A stretch of DNA of 64,000 bases from Leptolyngbyaceae cyanobacterium C42_A2020_001 (lineage in GTDB: Bacteria > Cyanobacteriota > Cyanobacteriia > Leptolyngbyales > Leptolyngbyaceae). Positions within the stretch are counted from its first letter, which is position 1, and every line of letters starts with the position of its first letter. Where the stretch lies: NCBI GenBank assembly GCA_015272515.1, contig JACYLN010000007.1:62001-126000 (forward strand), in the 5' to 3' direction. Below, one piece after another: positions 54,030 to 63,558 of the stretch. The notes beneath the pieces were generated by a model that was not told where the DNA came from, did not search any database, and saw nothing but the letters and a program-made list of their open reading frames with translations. A program made the translations under genes and the position numbers.

Positions 54030-56588
54030 TTAATTGTCATCCAACCAGGGTTTGGTTTCATCCGATTGAAACAGTCTTTCATTCTCAGATGAGGCTGGAG
54101 CAGCCAGATCGGTTGGCGGGAGTTCAATATCATCTGCATCGGTGGGTGGTAACTCAACAACATCGGCTCCCTCTAGCCAGGGTTTTGTTTCATCCACAGT
54201 AGCGTCTTCTTCTTCAGAAGACAGGAATATATGATTGCCCCAGGAGTCCGTTGTCAGCGATTCTGAATTTTGAGCATAGTCTGCAAGGGGTGACAGATCG
54301 GTGAGCACTTCTTTGGCGGACTGGTAGCGATTGACAAGATTAAAGCTGACCATGCGGTTCAAAATTTCTGCAAACGTATGGCTAACCTGCACATTCTCTT
54401 GCCAGTGCAGTTCGTGAGTGGTTTGATTGCGGCGCTTGTCTAATTCAGTCGGTTCTAAACCTGTAAGCGCCCGTAACCCGGTCATACCAAGAGAATAAAT
54501 ATCACTAGCTGGACAAGGTCTGCCGACTGCTTGTTCGGGAGCCATGTAGCCTGAAGTGCCGATCGCAACTGTTAAAGCTGTCCCTTCGGGAGTTTCTTCC
54601 AACTTCTCAACTTGTTTAACTGCACCAAAATCAATTAAGACTAACTTGCCATCCGCTCTACGTCGAATCACGTTTGCGGGTTTAATGTCTCGATGAATCA
54701 CCCCATGATGGTGCACAAAATCTAGAATTTGCAGCAGTTCCTGCAAAATCAGAACCACTTTCTGCTCATTAATTGGTCTTAGTAAGTTGTGCAACTTGAG
54801 TTCATCGGCAAGCGATTTGCCTTCAACGTATTCTTGCACCAAATAAAAGTCGTTATTTTCCTCAAAATAGGCAAGCAACTGCGGAATTTGATCGTGTTTG
54901 CCGAGCTTTTCAAGTGCGACGGCTTCTCGCTGAAACAAGCCCTCCGCAATTCGCAGGAACTTTTGCCCTTTGTAAGCAGGACGAAGACGCTTCACAACAC
55001 AGGCGGGGGAACCAGGGCGGTCAATGTCTTGAGCGAGGTATGTTTGTCCCTGCCCACCAGCACCCAGATCATCCACAATTTTATAGCGCCCTCTCAGTTT
55101 GCGACCTAGAAGTTCTTGCTTATAGTCATCGACAACTTGTACCAGGTCTTCTTGCTCAGTGGAGCTAAGAAATTCACGCACCTGCTCAGAGCCTCTGTGT
55201 TGGCGGGCGGCTTGCAGCATTTTGAGCCGTTCGCTAACGACCCCAGTAAACAAATAGGAAGCACTGCTGAGTACAATCGCAATCATGGGTACAGCAGTGG
55301 GCAGAATCAAACGTCCTTTCACGAATACGCTGTAGCTAATTACACCCCACAGCAGTGCAATCACCAACCCATAGCCAAAGCGGCGCAAGTGGCGAGAGGT
55401 GCGGGTTTGCAAATAGCCTGCTGTCAGCACAATTACCAGCACAATGCCGCCTCTTACCACCAGATCTGGAAATGCAATAGCGATCGATTTTCCTTCCATC
55501 AAGGTGGCGATCGCGTTTGCCTGAACTTCGACCCCAGCCATTTTTTCGGGATAGCGCAAGGTGCTGGAGAACGGCGCTTCGTGGAAATCTTGAAACAGTT
55601 CGCCGCCAGTCGTTGGTCCAATTAAAACGATTTTGTCTTTGAAGGTTTGATTTTTCTGGTGATAGTTGTTCCAGTTAGCCGGATCTAACACATGCCAGAA
55701 AGGAACTTGTTCTACTGTTCTGCTAGGACCATAAAAGAAAATGTTTTCTCCTTTTGGGGGAGGATAAGCAACTTGAGCTGACTTCAACGTCGCCTCTGCT
55801 AGAGAAGGTGACCGCGGGATGAACGCCCCTAATTCTCCATGAGCTTTTACCAGACGTTTGAGATATTCACTGCCCAACTCATGAATTCGACCATCTGGAC
55901 TGAGGTAGAAATTGATAAATCCCGTCAAGGATGCTTCTTGAAAAATTGGATTGGGTGTCAGCAGGCGAATTTCTGAACCAGTCCGTTTCACTTCATCCAG
56001 ATACTGAGCTGCCAATGTGACGCGTCCCGGATATTTTTTGAGGATTTTGCGGAGTTGCTCATCATCCGCTTGTCCATAGCTGCTAGGCGCATCCAGCACA
56101 ATGTCCAGCACAACTGCCCGTGCTCCAGCTTGCATCAGTCGATCAATGGCGATCGCGTAAGCTGCTCGTTGCCAAGGCCAGCGTTCGATCGGCGCTAAAT
56201 ACGCATATTGAGTGGGGTCACTGGGATAAATTTGGGTTCCCTGTGTCATTGAATCGCCATCAATCGCCAGGATGATGATTCCGACAGTTCCAGAAGCGGC
56301 AGAATTGCTCGGAAAATCGACTCCTCCTCGAATATCAAAAAAGGAGGTTTGGATATGGCGCTCTTGCAACTGTACAAAGTTGGAGTTTTTGGTGGTGGCA
56401 AATGCCGCTGCGATCGCGATCGTTCCGACCAGAAGGTGCCCCGTGTAGGAAAACCTGAACTGCTGCGGAAAATGCGACAGGATTTTGGGAAGCCTGATTT
56501 TGAACATCCGTTTCCACAATTGACTACGAGATGGCTGAGAGGTCGCCGTCAGAGTCTCTGTTCGAGGCAAAGAATTTTCTTCAGACAT
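54030..56588 (-). CDS. CHASE2-domain transmembrane Ser/Thr protein kinase
   Basis: 852 residues. A membrane anchor (about 50-67), an extracytoplasmic CHASE2 sensor (about 75-360, 'HIQTSFFDIRGGVDFPSNSA', 'LDIVLDAPSSYGQADDEQLR', 'IVLIGPTTGGELFQDFHEAP'), and three further membrane helices (about 376-392, 404-422, 428-447). The kinase is at about 502-765: Gly loop 'LGAGGQGQTYLA', Lys533, HRD 632-634 in 'VIHRDIKPANVI', DFG 653-655, 'YMAPEQAVGR'. The C-terminal tail holds duplicated motifs: 'DETKPWL' at 799-805 and 843-849, and 'ELPPTD' at 812-817 and 822-827. CHASE2 kinases sense unknown external cues; the tail repeat may be a target or docking site (inference). Confidence 0.92.
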   Translation of the reverse strand: MSEENSLPRTETLTATSQPSRSQLWKRMFKIRLPKILSHFPQQFRFSYTGHLLVGTIAIAAAFATTKNSNFVQLQERHIQTSFFDIRGGVDFPSNSAASGTVGIIILAIDGDSMTQGTQIYPSDPTQYAYLAPIERWPWQRAAYAIAIDRLMQAGARAVVLDIVLDAPSSYGQADDEQLRKILKKYPGRVTLAAQYLDEVKRTGSEIRLLTPNPIFQEASLTGFINFYLSPDGRIHELGSEYLKRLVKAHGELGAFIPRSPSLAEATLKSAQVAYPPPKGENIFFYGPSRTVEQVPFWHVLDPANWNNYHQKNQTFKDKIVLIGPTTGGELFQDFHEAPFSSTLRYPEKMAGVEVQANAIATLMEGKSIAIAFPDLVVRGGIVLVIVLTAGYLQTRTSRHLRRFGYGLVIALLWGVISYSVFVKGRLILPTAVPMIAIVLSSASYLFTGVVSERLKMLQAARQHRGSEQVREFLSSTEQEDLVQVVDDYKQELLGRKLRGRYKIVDDLGAGGQGQTYLAQDIDRPGSPACVVKRLRPAYKGQKFLRIAEGLFQREAVALEKLGKHDQIPQLLAYFEENNDFYLVQEYVEGKSLADELKLHNLLRPINEQKVVLILQELLQILDFVHHHGVIHRDIKPANVIRRRADGKLVLIDFGAVKQVEKLEETPEGTALTVAIGTSGYMAPEQAVGRPCPASDIYSLGMTGLRALTGLEPTELDKRRNQTTHELHWQENVQVSHTFAEILNRMVSFNLVNRYQSAKEVLTDLSPLADYAQNSESLTTDSWGNHIFLSSEEEDATVDETKPWLEGADVVELPPTDADDIELPPTDLAAPASSENERLFQSDETKPWLDDN

Positions 56589-56898
56589 GGTTGCAGGTCG
56601 TGCGAAGGTCCACTACTTGAAACCCAAGATTGGCACTGGTGAATGGGCATGGAGCGATCGCAGACAACCGTAAAAGCTCTGCATCGTTTAGTTCGCTCAA
56701 CCCAACTACCCACTATTGGCAAAACTCCTGAGTCTAGACACCCTGCTCAACTGCTCAGGAAATGACACTGAGCAACAAACTTTTACTATTACAGCACTTT
56801 TCCCTTCTGCCTGCTGGACTTAACCTGTTCGTTCTATGTCTAAGTTAGTTCCATGTCTAAGAATGACGGTTGACCAAGAATTACAAAGGGAGGAACCC

Positions 56899-56925
56899 AT
56901 GACAAGATTTTATTTTTTGCAATAA
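56899..56925 (+). other. Eight-codon mini-ORF with strong ribosome binding site
   Basis: GGGAGG at 56888-56893 precedes ATG at 56899; the frame reads MTRFYFLQ then TAA. It could be a leader peptide or a decayed gene start. Confidence 0.25.
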
Positions 56926-57195
56926 TAGGGGTACTGGTTCGTCATCATTTCACCGAAACATGGTTCGTATTTGTCAAGATTTTCTCTAAATGGCTGGGTG
57001 ATCCAATCGCAATTACTCTGTAAACTAAAAACTTCCCTATTGTTTGCACCTATCTTTATCTATGCTTATTCGCTCGAAAACTGTACCTTGATATAGGCAT
57101 TTGTTAAGTTCCCCTCAAGTCGATAATTATTGAATTCCATAATGTTGGGTTTGCCAAATATTGGTTGCCTCTAGCGCAATTTACTAAGCAAAGAC

Positions 57196-57224
57196 TCTGT
57201 AGAAGAAAGATCGCCTTCTACAGA
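57196..57224 (+). promoter_or_regulatory. Hairpin upstream of the LabA-like gene
   Basis: Arms tctgtagaag (57196-57205) and cttctacaga (57215-57224) pair over 10 bp with a 9-nt loop, 66 bp before the start of the NYN gene. No T-run. Confidence 0.45.
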
Positions 57225-57290
57225 AACTCTTCTAAGTATGCTTGTTACAATTAGTCATCCAATTTATTTCTTTTATAGGCATTAATTTCT

Positions 57291-57809
57291 ATGCAAAAAA
57301 CATCAAACCGTCTTTCTATATTTGTAGACGGGAACAATATGTTCTATGCTCAACAGAAGAATGGGTGGTTTTTTGATCCAAAACGTGTTTTAGAGTACTT
57401 TACCCGTGATGAAGAAACTGCATTAGTCAATGCGTTTTGGTACACCGGACTGAAAGATTTGCAAGACCAGCGAGGCTTTCGGGATGCGTTGATCAGTTTA
57501 GGTTACACCGTTCGGACGAAGATTTTGAAGGAATACTACGACGATAACTCTGGACGCTATTCGCAGAAAGCAAACCTGGATATTGAGATCGTGGTTGATA
57601 TGTTCAATACGGTTGATCAGTACGATCGCGTTGTGCTTTTTAGTGGCGACGGGGATTTTGAACGAGCGATCGAGCTACTCAGAGGCAAAAATACTCATAT
57701 CACCGTGGTTTCAACCGAAGGCATGATCGCCCGCGAACTGCGGAATGCCACTGATCGCTATATTGACTTAAACGATATTCGTAAAGAGATTGAAAAATCA
57801 GATTACTAA
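57291..57809 (+). CDS. LabA-like NYN-domain protein
   Basis: 172 residues of the DUF88/NYN (PIN-like RNase) superfamily. 'LSIFVDGNNMFYAQQKNGWF' holds the first catalytic Asp and Asn, 'NLDIEIVVDMFNTVDQYDRV' and 'VLFSGDGDFERAIELLRGKN' the remaining acidic residues, so the metal site looks intact. In cyanobacteria, LabA (low amplitude and bright) influences circadian output; LabA-like paralogues are common, and this may be one. Not linked to kai genes here. Confidence 0.88.
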   Translation: MQKTSNRLSIFVDGNNMFYAQQKNGWFFDPKRVLEYFTRDEETALVNAFWYTGLKDLQDQRGFRDALISLGYTVRTKILKEYYDDNSGRYSQKANLDIEIVVDMFNTVDQYDRVVLFSGDGDFERAIELLRGKNTHITVVSTEGMIARELRNATDRYIDLNDIRKEIEKSDY

Positions 57810-57896
57810 TCAACAAAACCTGACCAGGGGATGCAACGACGCTTAAGAGAAACGGTAGGCTAGTAATGAATTGCATTCGCTGTTTTTCTAAATCCT

Positions 57897-59540
57897 ATGA
57901 GTACTCAGTCGCAGATCGATCGAATTATCATCTTTGACACCACCCTTCGAGATGGGGAGCAATCTCCTGGTGCAACCTTGAATGTGGATGAAAAGCTGAC
58001 GATTGCTCGGCAACTGGCACGACTGGGCGTAGATGTGATTGAAGCAGGCTTTCCTTACTCCAGTCCAGGTGATTTTGAAGCGGTGCAAAAAATTGCTCAA
58101 ACCGTAGGCACCGAGCAGGGACCAATTATTTGCGGCTTGGCACGGGCAACCCGGCAAGATATTCAAACGGCGGCAGAAGCGCTTAAACCTGCTGTGCGAT
58201 CGCGGATTCATACCTTCATCGCCACATCCGATATTCACCTGGAGTACAAACTGCGGAAAACGCGTAAAGAAGTGCTGTCCATCGCCGAAGAAATGGTTGC
58301 CTATGCCAAAACCTTCATGGATGACATTGAGTTTTCACCCGAAGATGCCGGACGCAGTGACCCAGAGTTTTTGTATGAAATGCTGGAGCGAGCGATCGCC
58401 GCAGGAGCCACCACCATCAACATTCCCGATACGGTCGGTTATCTCACGCCAGCAGAATTTGGAGACTTGATTCGTGGCATCAAAGAAAATGTGCCCAACA
58501 TTGATCAGGCTGTGATTTCGGTGCATGGTCATAACGACCTGGGTTTAGCGGTTGCCAACTTTCTGGAAGCGGTGAAGAACGGAGCACGCCAGCTAGAATG
58601 CACCGTCAACGGGATTGGCGAACGGGCAGGCAATGCGGCGATGGAAGAATTGGTGATGGCGTTGCACGTGCGGCGGCAGTACTACAATCCATTTTTGGGT
58701 CGCCCAGTGGATTCAGAAGCACCTTTGACCAACATTGACACCCGCCAAATCTACAAAACCTCCCGCCTCGTCTCCAATTTGACGGGAATGCTGGTACAGC
58801 CTAATAAAGCGATCGTCGGAACCAATGCCTTTGCCCACGAATCGGGCATTCATCAGGATGGCGTGCTGAAAAACAAGCTCACCTATGAGATTATGGATGC
58901 CCAACTAATTGGGTTGACCGACAATCAGATCGTGTTGGGCAAACTGTCTGGACGGAATGCCTTCCGATCGCGCCTCAAAGAATTAGGGTTTGACCTGTCT
59001 GAACAGGATTTGAACAAAGCCTTCCTGCGCTTCAAAGAACTGGCAGACAAGAAAAAAGAGATCACCGATTGGGATCTGGAGGCGATCGTCAATGACGAAA
59101 TTCAGCAATCAACTGACCTGTTCAAACTGGAGTTAGTGCAAGTTTCCTGCGGGGATCATGCCTGCCCCACGGCCACCGTCACGCTGCGAACACCTGATGG
59201 TCAAGAACTCACGGATGCGGCAACGGGAACGGGACCAGTCGATGCGGTCTATAAAGCGATCAACCGGGTGATGAATGTTCCGAATCAGCTCATTGAATTT
59301 TCGGTGCAGTCGGTGACGGCAGGGATTGACGCAATTGGGGAGGTGACGATTCGGTTGCGCCACGACGATCGCATTTTCTCAGGACACTCCGCCAACACCG
59401 ACATTATCGTGGCATCCGCCCAGGCGTATATCAATGCCCTTAATCGCCTCTACGCAGCGCTTCAGCTTAAGGACGATCGCATTAACGCCCAGCACTCTAA
59501 CCTGGAGACGGCTCGCCCAGCTCCTGCTACTGCCAGTTAA
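57897..59540 (+). CDS. leuA: 2-isopropylmalate synthase
   Basis: First committed enzyme of leucine biosynthesis. 547 residues. HMGL-like barrel with '[20 protein letters not shown]' and '[20 protein letters not shown]' (metal HxH), and '[20 protein letters not shown]'. The C-terminal allosteric domain ('[20 protein letters not shown]') binds leucine. Typical length; citramalate synthase is less likely. Start supported by '[17 protein letters not shown]'. Confidence 0.95.
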   Translation: MSTQSQIDRIIIFDTTLRDGEQSPGATLNVDEKLTIARQLARLGVDVIEAGFPYSSPGDFEAVQKIAQTVGTEQGPIICGLARATRQDIQTAAEALKPAVRSRIHTFIATSDIHLEYKLRKTRKEVLSIAEEMVAYAKTFMDDIEFSPEDAGRSDPEFLYEMLERAIAAGATTINIPDTVGYLTPAEFGDLIRGIKENVPNIDQAVISVHGHNDLGLAVANFLEAVKNGARQLECTVNGIGERAGNAAMEELVMALHVRRQYYNPFLGRPVDSEAPLTNIDTRQIYKTSRLVSNLTGMLVQPNKAIVGTNAFAHESGIHQDGVLKNKLTYEIMDAQLIGLTDNQIVLGKLSGRNAFRSRLKELGFDLSEQDLNKAFLRFKELADKKKEITDWDLEAIVNDEIQQSTDLFKLELVQVSCGDHACPTATVTLRTPDGQELTDAATGTGPVDAVYKAINRVMNVPNQLIEFSVQSVTAGIDAIGEVTIRLRHDDRIFSGHSANTDIIVASAQAYINALNRLYAALQLKDDRINAQHSNLETARPAPATAS

Positions 59541-59567
59541 GACCAAGACCATCGATAGGAGCCAAGT

Positions 59568-59987
59568 GTGTTAGAACGCTTAAAACGTTTGCCGTGGCTG
59601 GTGCTGTTTCAAGTGGCGATTGTGACTGCGATCATCTCTATTGCGCTGGCATGGACGATTGGGTTAAGCGCTGCTGCTCTGCCTGCGCTCCAACCCCTGT
59701 TCCGCCTACTGCTGTCTCCGGTGTTGGGGATGATTACCGAGTTTGCGATCGCGGTAGGGGTGGGTGCTCTAGCCGTCTTCATTTTTGAGCGGCTGAATCG
59801 ACCCCTAATTACCACAGGTAGCCTCTGGGCGCTGGTGTTGTGTCTGGCGATCGTGCTTCTGATCGCGGGGTTTACAGGAATTCTACCAGTTGGACTGATA
59901 GGCGTTAGTTACCCTCAAGTGGTTGGAATGGTTGTTGGGGTTTTCTGGAAAGGGCAACCTTACTGGAAATCCTACCGCCGCTGGTGA
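59568..59987 (+). CDS. Small membrane protein, unknown function
   Basis: 139 residues with four hydrophobic helices (about 9-31, 40-60, 60-77, 85-105, partly overlapping) and a basic tail 'WKGQPYWKSYRRW'. GTG start at 59568, 27 bp after leuA on the same strand. No recognised family. Confidence 0.6.
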   Translation: MLERLKRLPWLVLFQVAIVTAIISIALAWTIGLSAAALPALQPLFRLLLSPVLGMITEFAIAVGVGALAVFIFERLNRPLITTGSLWALVLCLAIVLLIAGFTGILPVGLIGVSYPQVVGMVVGVFWKGQPYWKSYRRW

Positions 59988-59991
59988 AGAA

Positions 59992-60267
59992 TTACTCAGG
60001 TGATTCTTCACCGGGTTCTTCAATCACATTGACCAGTCGTTCCAGTGCGTCAGTCAGCCGATCTAGGCGCTTTAAAGACTGCTCCTGAACCTCAGCCAGC
60101 GTTTGAACAGCATCACTCAGCGCAAAGATCTGGTATCCCTGTTGCTGCACCTGATTTGCCAGCGAATCCATCCGCTCAGACAACACATCCACCGTTTCAG
60201 TGGAAGCAAGAACGGCTTCCGCGATTTGTTGAACGATCGCCGCTAATTGATGAGTTTGTACATCCAC
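59992..60267 (-). CDS. Small coiled-coil protein
   Basis: 91 residues, almost all helix with heptad Leu/Val ('TVDVLSERMDSLANQVQQQG', 'TLAEVQEQSLKRLDRLTDAL'). Likely a dimeric or trimeric coiled coil; function unknown. Convergent with the small membrane protein gene, 4 bp apart, and 20 bp after the SpoIID gene on the same strand. Confidence 0.6.
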   Translation of the reverse strand: MDVQTHQLAAIVQQIAEAVLASTETVDVLSERMDSLANQVQQQGYQIFALSDAVQTLAEVQEQSLKRLDRLTDALERLVNVIEEPGEESPE

Positions 60268-60287
60268 CTCGAACGAATCCTTATGCG

Positions 60288-61481
60288 TTACTTGACCTGG
60301 ATTTTAGCGAGGATAGTGTTTTTGTAGTAGTGCAAGACGATGCGGCGGTAGTCCAATCCTTGCCGCGCCATATTGTACGCTCCCCACTGGCTCAAGCCTA
60401 ATCCATGTCCAAAGCCATTCCCCTGAATTTGAAACCCAACGGGGACTGCCTGAGTTTTCTCTTTACCAGCCGTTGGCGCGTATTCCGGAATCACTTTAAA
60501 CTTTGTACTTTTCAAATCCAACACGTCACGCAGCATGTCACCGCTGATACTCCGGGTTCCGGCATCGCCAACCACTCGCATGGAAATGACGCGTCCGTGT
60601 GGGGTGATGCGTTCTGGCTCCATTGAGATGATGTTACCAACCCCAGTAATTGCTGCGCTTAAATCTGCCCGCGTATATTTTTTGCTCCATTCATACACAG
60701 GGGTGCCCTGGTCATAATCTGGAACACCTTGCAAGTAAGGAAGAGGGCGCGTCCAGACGTTTTCCACGTTTTCGGTGTGTCCGCCGGATGAAGAGTGAAA
60801 GACCGCTTCAATAATCCGCCCTTTGTGGATTAAAACCTGGCTGGAAGTGGCATTCACAGCAGCCTGGGTAGACGCTGTCTCGTCGCTAATGCCACGATAG
60901 ACTTGCCACGCGGCGGTATCACCTAAGTCATATACGCTGTTTGCGGCATTTTCGCGCTGGTAGAGCGCGTACGAACGAGCGGCAACAGCTTGAGCTTTCA
61001 ATGCTTCCAGAGGCCAAGAAGGCACCATTTCGCCGCCTAAGACGCTGTAGAGATAGTGTTCAATGTTGACATAGTTGACGGCGGTTAGCCCTTTGGTGGT
61101 GGGAACAACTAGCGTCCGCCCACGATACCAGCGATCGCCAATAAACACATACCCGCCATTTGTCGGCTCAATCCAAAACTGCTGCCCCTGCCAGCGATCC
61201 AGCTTTACCTTGCCAATATCGGGTTGGGCAATGAAGGCATTCATAGCGGCAATTTCGCCCACCTCTTTGCCTGCCGCATCTCGCACCAGGGCACGAGTAG
61301 AGCTTCCCACGGTCACCTGGTTTACGCCGTCTTCAATCGCCACTCGCATCTCAACGGCTGCCTCTGCCGGAACTGCGATCGCCAGCCAGACAAATGCCGA
61401 GAATAACCAACCCCGACCACTGGCTTGAACGAGCACCACCATTTCAGATAGCACGTGTCCAGGGAACCGCTTCAGCTTCAT
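60288..61481 (-). CDS. SpoIID/LytB domain protein (cell-wall-associated)
   Basis: 397 residues. An N-terminal signal/anchor (about 22-41, 'GRGWLFSAFVWLAIAVPAEA'), a beta-rich region, then a SpoIID domain: 'YLYSVLGGEMVPSWPLEALK', 'AQAVAARSYAL' and 'NGFGHGLGLSQWGAYNMARQ'. Relatives are lytic transglycosylases that act on denuded peptidoglycan; the catalytic Glu is in 'GGEMVPSWPLEALKAQ'. Substrate not proven here. Confidence 0.9.
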   Translation of the reverse strand: MKLKRFPGHVLSEMVVLVQASGRGWLFSAFVWLAIAVPAEAAVEMRVAIEDGVNQVTVGSSTRALVRDAAGKEVGEIAAMNAFIAQPDIGKVKLDRWQGQQFWIEPTNGGYVFIGDRWYRGRTLVVPTTKGLTAVNYVNIEHYLYSVLGGEMVPSWPLEALKAQAVAARSYALYQRENAANSVYDLGDTAAWQVYRGISDETASTQAAVNATSSQVLIHKGRIIEAVFHSSSGGHTENVENVWTRPLPYLQGVPDYDQGTPVYEWSKKYTRADLSAAITGVGNIISMEPERITPHGRVISMRVVGDAGTRSISGDMLRDVLDLKSTKFKVIPEYAPTAGKEKTQAVPVGFQIQGNGFGHGLGLSQWGAYNMARQGLDYRRIVLHYYKNTILAKIQVK

Positions 61482-61908
61482 TTTTTCACTCCTCTAACAG
61501 TTCAGCCCGTTACCAGAGCTGCAATGTGACAACCTTCAGTGATTTTCCGACGCGATCGCGCTAACAAAAATCTGCCCTAGCATTGGCAACATTGCGAAAC
61601 GTTGGGAACGCCTCGCAACGTTGCTTAATGTAACTCAATTTGCCAAAAGTCGAGCACCTTCTCATGCCAAACCAATCAACACCCTAACCGCCGGGAGTTT
61701 GGGTATTTTCACTAAATGTATGGTCGTGCTCAAGAGGAATCAGGTTCCAGCCCTTTGATATAGCGTTGAAGGAAATATGTAAATTTTCTTAAATATTTCT
61801 GCTGTTTTCATGGATTCCTCCTGCTCCGTTTCTTCCGCAATGCCGCCTCATCTTCTTCCCCTGTGTCACTATAGTTTCAGGACAGATTACATTTGGGTTG
61901 CGAAAAGC
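61482..61908. other. Gap before RNase Z, no gene seen
   Basis: Contains a near-perfect inverted repeat: gcaacattgcga (61586-61597) and tcgcaacgttgc (61613-61624), 12 bp with one mismatch. RNase Z start is uncertain within 61810-61909. Confidence 0.45.
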
Positions 61909-62868
61909 TTGCAGATTACATTTTTAGGAACCAGTTCTGGAGTACCAACGAGATCGCGGAACGTCTCTGGGGTTGCCTTGCGGTTACCGCAGAGAGCCGA
62001 AGTTTGGCTATTTGACTGTGGTGAAGGCACCCAGCACCAATTTCTTCGCAGTGATTTGCGAGTGAGCCAATTGTCGCGTATCTTCATCACCCACATGCAC
62101 GGTGACCACATTTTTGGGCTGATGGGGTTGCTGGCAAGCTGCGGTTTGGCGGGACATCCAGAGCGCATCGATATCTACGGTCCACCCGAATTAGAAGATT
62201 ACCTGAAAGCCTGTCGGCGCTATTCTCAAACCTACTTCTCCTACCCAGTCAAGGTACATGCGGTGCATCCAGGAGTGGTGTTTGAAGACGATGAGTTTAT
62301 CGTCAGTTGCCAACTATTGAAGCACCGAGTTCCAGCGTTTGGCTACCGCGTGACCGAGAAAAACCGGCCCGGACACTTCAATGTGGAAAAAGCTCAGGCA
62401 TTGGGAATTCCGTCAGGTCCGCTCTATGGCAAGTTGAAGCGGGGAGAAGTGATTACCCTACCGGATGGACAGCAGATTAACGGGGCGGATTTCTGCGGTC
62501 CAACGCAACTGGGTCGCAAGTTCGTTTACTGCACCGATACAGTCTACTGCGATGCCGCTGTGGAACTGGCAACGGGGGCGGATGTATTGATTCATGAGGC
62601 GACGTTTGCCCATCAGGATGCAGAACTTGCCTATCAGCGGTTACATTCCACCTCCACAATGGCGGCGCAGGTGGCGCTAGGAGCACAGGTTCAGCAGCTG
62701 ATCATTACGCACATTAGCCCCCGCTACGCTCCTGGAAATGCGATCGAGGCAAAAGATTTGCTGATGGAAGCGCGATCAATCTTTCCCAATACTGAGTTAG
62801 CAAGTGACTTCTGGACAGTAGAAATTCCGCGACGAGAAGTGGAGTTAGTTACTGCTCGTGGCAAGTAG
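61909..62868 (+). CDS. rnz: Ribonuclease Z
   Basis: Metallo-beta-lactamase-fold endonuclease that matures tRNA 3' ends. The TTG at 61909 gives [15 protein letters not shown] and 319 residues, the family length; an ATG at 61810 would add 33 unlike residues and is disfavoured, although another ATG at 61840 cannot be excluded. '[17 protein letters not shown]' is the HxHxDH metal motif, and '[11 protein letters not shown]' and '[13 protein letters not shown]' complete the site. Flexible arm present ('[20 protein letters not shown]'). Confidence 0.93.
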   Translation: MQITFLGTSSGVPTRSRNVSGVALRLPQRAEVWLFDCGEGTQHQFLRSDLRVSQLSRIFITHMHGDHIFGLMGLLASCGLAGHPERIDIYGPPELEDYLKACRRYSQTYFSYPVKVHAVHPGVVFEDDEFIVSCQLLKHRVPAFGYRVTEKNRPGHFNVEKAQALGIPSGPLYGKLKRGEVITLPDGQQINGADFCGPTQLGRKFVYCTDTVYCDAAVELATGADVLIHEATFAHQDAELAYQRLHSTSTMAAQVALGAQVQQLIITHISPRYAPGNAIEAKDLLMEARSIFPNTELASDFWTVEIPRREVELVTARGK

Positions 62869-62921
62869 GTTGCTGCGCTCTTGAGGAATCACAACTGTTG
62901 AGATACGGGAATAGGGTGTGG

Positions 62922-63356
62922 CTACTGTTCAACCGATGGTTTGCGGAGACGATCGCGAATCAGTGAGAGTTGGCTTTGGGTATCAACTGGCGATCGCGGT
63001 TGGGGGATTTCGGTGTTGGGCCAATCAGAAATGTCTGAACAGGGACATTCTGGCTCAGCAGGTAACCCTGGACTTCTAAACGGCACAGGCATGGAACAGC
63101 GAGCACAAGGATTAATTTCCCAAAAAGGAGTTAATAATTCAGCGATGGTTTGGTGAGTGCCATCGAGATAGCAATTGCCTGCACCGTCAGCCAAAATCCG
63201 CTGCCAAGAGGCTTCAAATTCAGGACTATAGCGATTGCCTTGAATCACTGGACGAGGCAAAAGCGCTTCGCGATCGCCACGCACCACCACTCCTTTGCCT
63301 AACTGAAACCAGTAGGCAAGATATTGTCTAACTTGCTGTTCGGAAGCCATAAACAT
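62922..63356 (-). CDS. Conserved cyanobacteria-type protein with Cys cluster
   Basis: 144 residues. N-terminal helix ('ASEQQVRQYLAYWFQLGKGV'), 'RPVIQGNRYSPEFEASWQRI' and a Cys-rich segment ('CARCSMPV' and 'CPCSDI') that may bind zinc. ATGs at 63356 and 63350 are both possible. Unknown function. Confidence 0.65.
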   Translation of the reverse strand: MFMASEQQVRQYLAYWFQLGKGVVVRGDREALLPRPVIQGNRYSPEFEASWQRILADGAGNCYLDGTHQTIAELLTPFWEINPCARCSMPVPFRSPGLPAEPECPCSDISDWPNTEIPQPRSPVDTQSQLSLIRDRLRKPSVEQ

Positions 63357-63558
63357 TCACAGAAACTTGGACAAAAAACTCTTGAATAAGAAAGAGCAAA
63401 TATCACTTCAGTGACTTGCAGTTTAGCGAGATTGGTTGATTGGTACAACCACTCCGGAGTTGCAAACTTCTGTGAACCGTGGGATAGATTTCTCAGTTGC
63501 TTCACTTCATGCTACTGCGTTCGTCTCACTGCTTGGAGTCCGAAAGCTGTAGCTAAGA

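Larger units (their letters stand above)
56589..57290. other. 702-bp divergent gap, CHASE2 kinase to labA-like gene
   Basis: No full gene seen. It contains a 10-bp-stem hairpin (57196-57224) and an eight-codon frame with a strong Shine-Dalgarno (56899-56925). Confidence 0.5.
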
